From Bacteroidia bacterium (GTDB lineage Bacteria; Bacteroidota; Bacteroidia; Bacteroidales; Paludibacteraceae): DNA of 20,266 nt. Below are positions 15,801 through 20,266 of the stretch, in pieces. The notes under the pieces were generated by a model, which made no database searches, had not been told where the DNA came from, and was given only the letters and a program-made list of their open reading frames with translations. The first letter of the stretch is position 1, and each line of letters starts with the position of its first letter. The position numbers were made by a program, and so were the translations under genes. The stretch covers positions 1 to 20,266 of the forward strand of contig JAGKVE010000036.1 in NCBI GenBank assembly GCA_021152555.1, read 5' to 3'.

Positions 15801-17063
15801 GCTTTCGGGAATCTCAATAGAGGTCAAACCTTTGCAATAATAGAAAGCACCACTACCAATCCATTTGGTACCTTCTCTTATTTTATAGGTAGATTGTGTA
15901 TTATCTACTACCCCTATTAAATAAGTGCCTGCATAGCGGCAATTATCAATGACTGGTAAACCGCTGCAACCAGAGAATGCATAATTTCCAATACTTGTAA
16001 CGCTATTGGGAATAGTTATTGAAGTCAAATTGTCACAGTTAGAGAAAGCGCTCTCTCCAATGCTTGTGACGCTGTTGGGAATTACATACTCTGTATGAGT
16101 ATTACCAGTTGGATATTGGATTAACTCTGTTTGTTCTTTATTGAACAGCACACCTTCTATAGAACAATAATTCGGATTACTTGTTTCAACATTAATAGAG
16201 GTCAAATTATAGCATTGATAGAAAGCCCCATCTCCAATACATGTGACGCTATTGGGAATAGTTACTGAAGTCAAATTATAGCATCCATCGAAAGCGCTCT
16301 TTCCAATACTAGTGACACCATGGGGGATTGTCACTGAGGTCAAACTGCTGCAATAAGCGAAAGCACTCATTCCAATGCTTGTGACACTGTTGGGAATTAC
16401 GTACTCTGTACGGGTATTACCGGTAGGATATTGGATTAACTCTGTTTGTTCCTTATTAAACAGCACGCCATCAATAGAACAATAATTTTTGTTATTACTT
16501 ACAACATCAATAGAAACTAGATTATCAAGACCACAGAAAGCTCTTTCTCCTATGCTTGTGACGCTTTCGGGGATCTCAATGGATATCAAACCGTCGCAAT
16601 ACTGAAAAGCCCAACCTCCAATACTTGTGACGCTGTTGGGAATCGTCACAGAGGTCAAAACATCGCAATCCGAAAAAGCGCTATAACCAATGCTCGTGAC
16701 GCTATTGGGAATCTCTATAGAGGTCAAGCCGCTACAATCCCCAAAAGCGTTATTACCAATGCTTGTGACGCTGTTGGGAATAGTCACAGAAGTCAAACCG
16801 CTACATTTATAGAAAGCCAAATCTCCAATGCTCGTAACGCTATATTCTACTTCATTGTAAGTCACAGAGGCTGGGATATTAGCCCTTGTAATAGTCCTGT
16901 CATCATTGTAATAGTTATTATAACTATACGTTACCTCAGCCGTTTGATTGGTGGCATCGAAGTTGTAATACAAATCGCCGATTTGAACTCGTTTATAGTC
17001 CCAAGCGAACATAGTTCCCATGCTGGCTGCTACAGCGAGCAATAGGGAAAAAAGTTTTCTCAT
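12870..17063 (-). CDS. Giant secreted BspA-type leucine-rich-repeat protein with OB-like insert and C-terminal sorting-like tail
   Basis: This 1397-residue surface or secreted protein has a signal peptide, MRKLFSLLLAVAASMGTMFA; the ATG at 17093 only adds ten residues before it. About 19 LRR_5 units of roughly 23 residues follow (pattern LTSVTIPNSVTSIGxxAFxxC). Near residues 668-770 lies an unrelated OB-fold-like domain (FSGVISSIQG, ATFYISDGTNTFYCYRI). About ten more diverged LRR units follow, then a fibronectin III-like domain at about 1200-1310, an Asp/Asn/Ser/Gly linker, and a short tail (KVVRNGQVFILRGDKTYTL) resembling Bacteroidetes T9SS sorting ends. BspA proteins mediate adhesion or host binding; that role is inferred. 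Two cassettes are duplicated (IDGVLFNKEQTELIQYPTGN-type and ADTYLVEVVD-type). The gene is visibly more AT-rich than the core block. Confidence 0.92.
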   Translation of the reverse strand: MRKLFSLLLAVAASMGTMFAWDYKRVQIGDLYYNFDATNQTAEVTYSYNNYYNDDRTITRANIPASVTYNEVEYSVTSIGDLAFYKCSGLTSVTIPNSVTSIGNNAFGDCSGLTSIEIPNSVTSIGYSAFSDCDVLTSVTIPNSVTSIGGWAFQYCDGLISIEIPESVTSIGERAFCGLDNLVSIDVVSNNKNYCSIDGVLFNKEQTELIQYPTGNTRTEYVIPNSVTSIGMSAFAYCSSLTSVTIPHGVTSIGKSAFDGCYNLTSVTIPNSVTCIGDGAFYQCYNLTSINVETSNPNYCSIEGVLFNKEQTELIQYPTGNTHTEYVIPNSVTSIGESAFSNCDNLTSITIPNSVTSIGNYAFSGCSGLPVIDNCRYAGTYLIGVVDNTQSTYKIREGTKWIGSGAFYYCKGLTSIEIPESVTSIGDRAFDECTGLTSVTIPNSVTSIGSGVFAGCSSLPVIDNVRYADTYLVEVVDKTLSNYTFKEGTRFIGTSAFSRCKGLTSIEIPNSVTSIGDHAFSWCSGLTSVTIPTNVTSIGTEAFSSYYGGLTSVTLNSDSVVSKAYTPEQSFKNIFGSQVKKYIIGEDVTGIGDYAFYDCVDITSVTIPNSVTNIGKYAFAVCCNLASVTIPNTVDNIGEQAFLGVHNIRYEGKATGIPWGALSANSNVLSIPEITSIASALAANETSADYYQFSGVISSIQGVATDYGNATFYISDGTNTFYCYRIYDYYSTNFTDRYSLHVGDSVVISSKVENHYYNSKFTPEAKQGRIVFHSANPLYTNDGVYFYGRRMLNPGELKLYSAYGVDTLNVPEKVSFGGKDYTVTEIAGDALYSRGALKCVKLPKTLQYMSNAFNKCDSIETIYYNAKNLNKPTKHSFADSKLSVKNVYIGEDVEFLPDSVFCNLQAIEKVEWNAINCSGTIPPFYSSRGTITSFNFGEKVSSIPTRLCQEMTGITSVTIPESVQSTGMFPFLGCSGLRSATWNAVNCTTHDDGQYVYPPFQKCENLTNFTIGENVESLPRGLCYAMPISSVVIPNKVKSIGVSAFRECANLKSIEIPNSVTSIGDFAFEFCSSANPLKIGNSVTSIGEQAFAVCSSVTSIEIPRSVTSLGKYAFAECENLDTLYLGENITAYGDSVFAWCTKLSAIYNYREKPAKLGKGAFDGVDYFNCTLYVLAGSVDMYKSTGSDWKDFYFVEPIGANTTSLNANEVTVVPAENTALFTWPVNSNASTYTLQITKDGVVFCTLVFNGNGQLTGIAFAPAKNGSKYNTTEKSENISGLQFTVTGLSAATKYAYNLVTTGSDDSVLASYTGTFGTTGYNEDDSDDNSDEGNGGNSGDSGSGNDSGNGNGDNSGDNSGNQAIDDVQSDDVQCTKVVRNGQVFILRGDKTYTLQGQEVK
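12947..12982 (-). repeat. Heptamer-like repeat in the LRR gene's C-terminal linker
   Basis: Plus-strand units TTGTACA, TTGTACA, TCGTCAC, TTTGTACA and TCGTCAA encode, on the minus strand, the segment DDVQSDDVQCTK between the acidic linker and the sorting-like tail. One unit is 8 bp long, which keeps the frame open. Confidence 0.75.
16064..16492 (-). repeat. Near-identical direct repeats within the LRR gene
   Basis: Stretches of about 115 bp near 16064-16178 and 16374-16492 are almost the same. Both encode the YCSI-GVLFNKEQTELIQYPTGNT-EYVIPNSV cassette. A second pair of about 55 bp lies near 15648-15705 and 15919-15975. Such pairs allow loss or gain of whole LRR blocks by recombination. Confidence 0.75.
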
Positions 17064-17243
17064 GATAAATTCCCTGATTTGTGTCGGGCGCAACTTTTAA
17101 TTATCCTCCACTTTATTATTCGGCTATCGGCATTCTCCGTTTATATAGTTTACTAGTTTCCTAGACCGCTTCGCTATTCCGGAAATTCCAGATATTCCAG
17201 AAAGCGACAGGCATACAAAAAGCGTGCGCTTTCGCTGCTTCAT

Positions 17244-17381
17244 TTGATTTTCTGAGGTCCTAGACTTACCTTATTAGTTCAAATAAATGCACGGAAAACT
17301 CACGCTGATACGTGAGCGTGCATAAACCGTACTTGAACTAATAATGATTTCTTAAACTTGTCTAGGGTTTCAGAAAATCAA
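17244..17381. repeat. Four-tier nested palindrome (138 bp), MITE-like or structured RNA
   Basis: Outer arms 17244-17265 and 17360-17381 match in inverted orientation with three central mismatches (left arm core GATTTTCTGAGGTCCTAGAC). Inside them, 17271-17282 (TTATTAGTTCAA) pairs perfectly with 17333-17344. Then ATGCACG (17287-17293) pairs with CGTGCAT (17317-17323), and CTCACG (17299-17304) pairs with CGTGAG (17311-17316). All four stems are collinear, giving one long hairpin or cruciform. No ORF lies inside. Confidence 0.8.
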
Positions 17382-17402
17382 GTTGGCCTATTACGCTATT
17401 TT

Positions 17403-17506
17403 GGCGCAACGTTTTGCGCCTAAGTTATTTTATTCTATGTTTGCGCTTTATCCTCGTAGTGGGTACTACTCGGGCGCTTCACTCGAAGTGCGTTCCGTCG
17501 CACTTC
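17403..17506. other. Cluster of three perfect short hairpins
   Basis: GGCGCAA (17403-17409) pairs with TTGCGCC (17414-17420). GTAGT (17456-17460) pairs with ACTAC (17465-17469). GAAGTGCG (17485-17492) pairs with CGCACTTC (17499-17506). The cluster lies just downstream of the BRO-N gene stop, so part of it may act as that gene's terminator. Confidence 0.65.
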
Positions 17507-17507
17507 T

Positions 17508-17539
17508 TCACTGCTTTTTTACGCTGTCGGTGCCAGCGG
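17508..17539. repeat. 32-bp direct repeat, left copy (downstream of BRO-N gene)
   Basis: This differs at one base (T for C at 17512) from 18449-18480. The shared core after a run of six T is ACGCTGTCGGTGCCAGCGG, which contains the inverted pair CGCTG...CAGCG. The copy ends ten bases before the BRO-N stop codon. Confidence 0.9.
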
Positions 17540-17549
17540 TAGGTCCTTT

Positions 17550-18428
17550 TTATTTATTTTCTTTGTTATTTTCTTCAGTACCAGCTTGCTCGATAGCAGG
17601 GATTGTTACATCCAATGCTAATTTATCATGTGCGTTAGTTGTGGAAATCACAGATTGACCTATACGGCTCTCAATATTCCTGCGAGTATCTCTTGCTACA
17701 GAGCCACCTTCTCTTGCTATTTGACGACTTTCTTCAAAAGTATTAGGTTTACGGCTGCGAGATATGGAGGTGGTAGTTACTTCTGCCAACATGTTAAGCA
17801 CCAATTCTAAATTGGTCATGTTGTCTCGCAGATTTTCTTTCTTTAGCCCTTTCAATTCTTTATATTGTCGCACAGACATGCCGCTCCACGCACGCGTCAT
17901 GTCATTAGTAAGTATCGCGTATTCCAATTCCAGTTCGATCCCGCGTGCTTTCCACTCGTCAGTTAATTCTTTGCGCATCTCAATGGATTGCAAACGTTGG
18001 TTGATCCATTGATCAGAATAGCCTTTAGCACGATAGTAATCTGCGGCTCGCATTATTGCTTTCTCCGGATCTGCAATCTCGTCTAATCGGTCACTTCCAA
18101 CTTGCGCCAACCACATCTTTAAAGGCTCTGCTTTCGGACTCGGAATGGATTGAACTAACCGTAATATATCGCGAGTGGAGAGAACATCTGTCATGTACTT
18201 TTTCCCGTCTGCAGACTCCAATTTCAGTCCGTGACAATTTGTCACGATCTCGCTACCCTCTGCTTTCAAGCGTTGTTTTAACTTCCGCCAATAAGCATTA
18301 GGATCTTTTGCTTGCGAACCGGACAACACGTTACAAACATCTGCCACAGAAAAGTACCACTCCTCCGTTTGACTATCCCAAATCGTACGAATTGTAGTTC
18401 CTTCAAATAGTTGTAACTTATTTGTCAT
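17550..18428 (-). CDS. BRO-N domain protein of the DinD (DNA-damage-inducible D) type
   Basis: This 292-residue protein has an N-terminal BRO-N domain at about residues 1-110 (IRTIWDSQTEEWYFSVADVCNVL, LKLESADGKKYMTDVLSTRDILRLV). BRO-N domains are typical of phage antirepressors and often bind DNA. The rest resembles the DinD family: a helical middle, then VRQYKELKGLKKENLRDNMTN, and a tail with AREGGSVARDTRRNIESRIGQSVIS. E. coli DinD is SOS-induced and acts on RecA filaments. Whether this protein does so is inference. The gene has its own Bacteroidetes-type promoter at 18495-18526 and is bracketed by 32-bp direct repeats, one in its leader and one just past its stop. This suggests a cassette that moves or is copied as a unit. 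Confidence 0.87.
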   Translation of the reverse strand: MTNKLQLFEGTTIRTIWDSQTEEWYFSVADVCNVLSGSQAKDPNAYWRKLKQRLKAEGSEIVTNCHGLKLESADGKKYMTDVLSTRDILRLVQSIPSPKAEPLKMWLAQVGSDRLDEIADPEKAIMRAADYYRAKGYSDQWINQRLQSIEMRKELTDEWKARGIELELEYAILTNDMTRAWSGMSVRQYKELKGLKKENLRDNMTNLELVLNMLAEVTTTSISRSRKPNTFEESRQIAREGGSVARDTRRNIESRIGQSVISTTNAHDKLALDVTIPAIEQAGTEENNKENK

Positions 18429-18448
18429 ATGCTTATCTTTGTTTTATG

Positions 18449-18480
18449 TCACCGCTTTTTTACGCTGTCGGTGCCAGCGG
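18449..18480. repeat. 32-bp direct repeat, right copy (leader of BRO-N gene)
   Basis: This matches 17508-17539 with one mismatch, and the two copies start 941 bp apart. It lies between the predicted transcription start and the BRO-N start codon, so its CGCTG...CAGCG inverted pair would be part of the mRNA leader and could be an operator or RNA hairpin. Confidence 0.9.
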
Positions 18481-18494
18481 ATGTATTTCGGGTG

Positions 18495-18526
18495 CAAAAT
18501 TACTGCTTTTTTTTGATATATGCAAA
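18495..18526 (-). promoter_or_regulatory. Bacteroidetes-type promoter for the BRO-N gene
   Basis: Read on the minus strand: TTTG (18523-18526), a 20-base spacer, then TAATTTTG (18495-18502). This is a full match to the Bacteroidetes consensus TTTG-N19-21-TAnnTTTG at -33/-7. Transcription would start around 18487, giving a leader of about 60 bases that contains the right direct repeat. Confidence 0.75.
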
Positions 18527-18586
18527 CAAATTTGTTAATTTCTATCAATTTTTAAAGTATTCATGCAATCATTATGCGACAATAAA

Positions 18587-18687
18587 CGGTACCACTCCCT
18601 TACCATTATATTCCGCGTGCTTTCGGAAATGGTTCGGGAATGGTACGGTTTTCTCCCGGAAACGAGTCGGCTGTTCCGGTAGTACCA
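18587..18687. other. Interlocking hairpins downstream of the vWA gene
   Basis: The first structure has GTACCACTCCC (18589-18599) pairing with GGGAATGGTAC (18636-18646) with one mismatch. Nested inside are ACCAT (18602-18606) with ATGGT (18629-18633) and TTCCG (18611-18615) with CGGAA (18624-18628). An alternative pairs TGGTAC (18641-18646) with GTACCA (18682-18687) around CCGGAA...TTCCGG. The two options share TGGTAC and exclude each other. The first may terminate the vWA transcript, although it lacks a T-run. Confidence 0.6.
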
Positions 18688-18698
18688 ATGGATAAGTC

Positions 18699-20141
18699 TC
18701 AATAAACGAGCACTTTTTTCGTGTACCACTGTTTATCTATGAACGCCTTGAGGAAATAGACCCCGACCGGAAGTGACAGTTGTGATTGCAGCCACCGGCT
18801 ATCCGCCTCATCAAACGCACCTTCGCGAATACTAATCAGTTTGCCGGATACATCGACGATATAGATAACCCCTTCGCCGTGCGGAATAGTCACTTCGCTG
18901 CTCTCCAGGTCCTTCAGTTCAAAAGGATTGGGAACAAAATCATCGGTCATCGGTGATTGGTTATTGATGATTGGTGACTGACCGCACTCAGGCATAGCGG
19001 AGAACTCCACGATAGTGCGGACAAGCATATCATTCAGGTGCTCCACCTTGAGGCTGTCGGTAGCCGGTTTAAGGTGCGGAAGCCCTATACCGGAATCATC
19101 CGTCAGGAAAAACGAAGTACCGTTGGTAGCGAGCGCCATTGCGCGCAGCATATATTCCCCGCTCTCCCCGAGTCCGCTGCATACGACCGGGACGATGCGC
19201 ACTCCGAGCGCAGCGGCATTGAGCACCTGCTCATGCAGCAGCGCGATGGTAGCCGAGTCCTGATGGCACGGAGCATCCAATACAAGGAACGCGATACGCG
19301 CCCGCGCCTCACTATTCCACCCTGCGCTATTGACAGCCGCCATGAGCGCTTCGGGCACCGCCTCCGGATAATCACCGCCTCCGTCAGCCTGTTGCTTATC
19401 AATGAAAGCCTGGGTTGTAGCAATGTCCGCCGTGAGACGCGAGAGCCGCGTTATATATTCATCTCCGTGGTCGCGATAGACGACAGCCCCGGTCCGTATA
19501 TCAAGCCCGCCGGTAGCATCTTTCGCCCGCGCGATGACATCTTTCATCTCCGCCTGCAAATAGTTCAGTTCGTCTCCCATCGAGCCTGTGGCATCGAAAA
19601 CAAACATGACGTCAACATCATTGGTGATGGGTGATTGGTCATTGCATGGTTCGTCAAGCACGAAACTATTCAGCCCTTCAGTCCATTCCTTCGCTTCCGC
19701 CTGTTGGTCATCCACCTGTATTTTCAGCCCCGCATGCTTGCCGCAGACGTTATTGCCAATCAGTTGGTACCATAGTTCCGCCTTGCCGGTATTATCCGTC
19801 ACGGCTTGGAAGAGTGTGTTTCCCTGTCCGTCCAATAGGCTGACCGCTTTTGCCGCGACAGGATATCCGGCAGCGTTGGTGACCTGCACAGTGAAGCGAT
19901 GCCGCGGCTGGATGCGCCACTCGGTCACATACTGCTTATGCGAACCGTCAGCGACAGCCGGCCAGAAATACCATTTGGCAAAATCATTCACCTCTCCGGC
20001 AGTCAGTTTGCCGGCAGCGACAGCATTGTTGGCAGCCCCCGCATAATCCGGCATAGCCGGCATCGCTACATCCATTGCCTCTTCTTCAACAAAGCCTCCA
20101 TCCATATCTGCGGTAGCCGCCATGGACAGCGTCTTATACAT
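18699..20141 (-). CDS. Secreted von Willebrand A protein with T9SS-type C-terminal domain; N-terminal part frameshifted and beyond the window
   Basis: From the first in-frame ATG 480 residues are visible, but coding-like sequence continues upstream (AKAANDPYIAGSVRTAKSG) to a frameshift near 20206. Parts in order: an Asp/Glu/Ala-rich segment, an Ig-like or carboxypeptidase-regulatory-like domain at about 80-130 (FTVQVTNAAGYPVAAKAVSLLDGQG), a vWA domain from about 175 with the metal site FVFDATGSMGDE and GGGDYPEAVPEAL, and a C-terminal sorting domain at about 405-480 (VIYIVDVSGKLIS ... PVGVYFLKAFIDKQWYTKKVLVY) of T9SS type A. The product is probably exported to the surface or medium; its binding partner is unknown. 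Two heptamer arrays are translated as QSPI-type segments, one just before the vWA strand and one between vWA and the sorting domain. Confidence 0.85.
   Translation of the reverse strand: MYKTLSMAATADMDGGFVEEEAMDVAMPAMPDYAGAANNAVAAGKLTAGEVNDFAKWYFWPAVADGSHKQYVTEWRIQPRHRFTVQVTNAAGYPVAAKAVSLLDGQGNTLFQAVTDNTGKAELWYQLIGNNVCGKHAGLKIQVDDQQAEAKEWTEGLNSFVLDEPCNDQSPITNDVDVMFVFDATGSMGDELNYLQAEMKDVIARAKDATGGLDIRTGAVVYRDHGDEYITRLSRLTADIATTQAFIDKQQADGGGDYPEAVPEALMAAVNSAGWNSEARARIAFLVLDAPCHQDSATIALLHEQVLNAAALGVRIVPVVCSGLGESGEYMLRAMALATNGTSFFLTDDSGIGLPHLKPATDSLKVEHLNDMLVRTIVEFSAMPECGQSPIINNQSPMTDDFVPNPFELKDLESSEVTIPHGEGVIYIVDVSGKLISIREGAFDEADSRWLQSQLSLPVGVYFLKAFIDKQWYTKKVLVY
18940..18981 (-). repeat. Heptamer repeat in the vWA gene, copy 1 (before sorting domain)
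   Basis: Six plus-strand heptamers: TCATCGG, TCATCGG, TGATTGG, TTATTGA, TGATTGG, TGACTGA. On the minus strand they encode QSPIINNQSPMTDD, a linker between the vWA domain and the C-terminal sorting domain. Confidence 0.9.
19618..19645 (-). repeat. Heptamer repeat in the vWA gene, copy 2 (before vWA domain)
   Basis: Four plus-strand heptamers: TCATTGG, TGATGGG, TGATTGG, TCATTGC. They encode CNDQSPITND just before VDVMFVFDATGS, the first strand and metal site of the vWA domain. Confidence 0.88.
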
Positions 20142-20202
20142 GACGCCGCTTTTGGCGGTGCGGACAGAACCGGCAATATACGGGTCGTTGGCTGCTTTCG
20201 CC

Positions 20203-20266
20203 TCACCGTGGCTTTTCGTAGATCGCTACGTCCTTCTTCGGCTCCTGGTGCCAAGGCATTCCCCTT
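20203..20266 (-). pseudogene. Upstream fragment of the vWA gene in a shifted frame
   Basis: Read on the minus strand from the window edge, a different frame gives RGMPWHQEPKKDVAIYEKPR and then stops at a TGA (20203-20205). The main vWA frame continues with GEAKAANDPYIAG immediately beyond. The frames would join smoothly as EKPRGEAK if one more G followed the GG at 20206-20207. The main frame itself is closed upstream by a TAG at 20226-20228. This may be a sequencing or assembly error, or a real frameshift that inactivates the gene. Confidence 0.6.

Larger units (their letters stand above)
17064..17549. other. 486-base non-coding, hairpin-dense tract between LRR and BRO-N genes
   Basis: No credible gene is seen here. 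The tract holds, from left to right, an AT-rich leader of the LRR gene, a copy of the spacer-repeat core TAGACCGCTTCGCT (17162-17175), a four-tier nested palindrome (17244-17381), three further hairpins (17403-17506) and the left copy of a 32-bp direct repeat (17508-17539). No clear Bacteroidetes-type promoter for the LRR gene was found by eye. Confidence 0.7.

Noticed and set aside
17063..17093. LRR protein start at the ATG at 17093
   Set aside because: It would put ten polar residues before an obvious signal peptide that begins at the ATG at 17063.
17244..17381. Integron attC site
   Set aside because: The nested stems superficially resemble attC, but there are no end boxes of the GTTRRRY/RYYYAAC type and no integrase gene in the window.
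17383..17658. 91-residue plus-strand ORF across the hairpin tract
   Set aside because: It runs through hairpins and the left direct repeat and antisense into the BRO-N gene; the FFTLSVPA segment shared with the ORF at 18429 comes only from the repeated DNA.
18535..18729. 64-residue minus-strand ORF overlapping the vWA 3' end
   Set aside because: It translates the inverted-repeat DNA of 18587-18687, overlaps the vWA stop and has no recognisable domain.
19038..19634. 198-residue plus-strand ORF opposite the vWA gene
   Set aside because: It is fully antisense to the well-supported vWA coding region and shows no recognisable motif.

Overview
The window reads as a chromosomal segment of a Bacteroidales-type member of the Bacteroidota. 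Supporting signs are the gene pair DUF1599 / BT_3928-like DoxX protein just upstream of tpiA, a release factor 2 with the SPY form of its tripeptide, two secreted proteins with C-termini like type IX secretion (T9SS) signals, a BspA-type leucine-rich-repeat protein, and a promoter of the Bacteroidetes form TTTG-N20-TAnnTTTG. The genus cannot be fixed from sequence alone.

Positions 1-12730 are a tightly packed plus-strand block of core genes: 5'-truncated hisS, a duplicated DUF1599 protein, a DoxX/thioredoxin-like membrane protein, tpiA, a gamma-carbonic anhydrase-like protein, pyrH-frr, rsgA, prfB, a secreted C1 (bleomycin-hydrolase-like) peptidase, a short IMPACT/YigZ protein, an acyltransferase, coaD and a CtpA-like S41 protease. 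These serve translation (hisS, frr, prfB, rsgA), nucleotide, glycolytic, CoA and lipid metabolism, and envelope proteolysis. No Bacteroidetes-type promoter was recognised by eye inside this block. A bidirectional hairpin at 12806-12828 separates it from the minus-strand half.

Positions 12842-20266 are minus-strand and look accessory. They hold a giant secreted LRR_5 protein interrupted by an OB-like domain, a hairpin-rich 486-base non-coding tract, a BRO-N/DinD-like gene between 32-bp direct repeats with its own promoter, a second hairpin-rich spacer, and a secreted von Willebrand A (vWA) protein that runs off the window and carries an apparent frameshift near its N-terminal side.

The most striking property is a set of short-period tandem repeats with units of 7, 8, 11 and 23 bp. 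They fill most gene junctions of the core block. Several arrays run through the upstream stop codon and end flush against the next ATG. The 7-bp family also sits inside open reading frames: twice in rsgA, twice in the vWA gene and once in the LRR gene, each time keeping the frame open. Two other items deserve attention: a sharp codon-usage switch inside hisS at the conserved GGGRYDNL motif, suggesting a mosaic gene or an assembly chimera, and the direct-repeat-flanked BRO-N/DinD gene next to a four-tier nested palindrome, which looks like a small mobile or repeated cassette.
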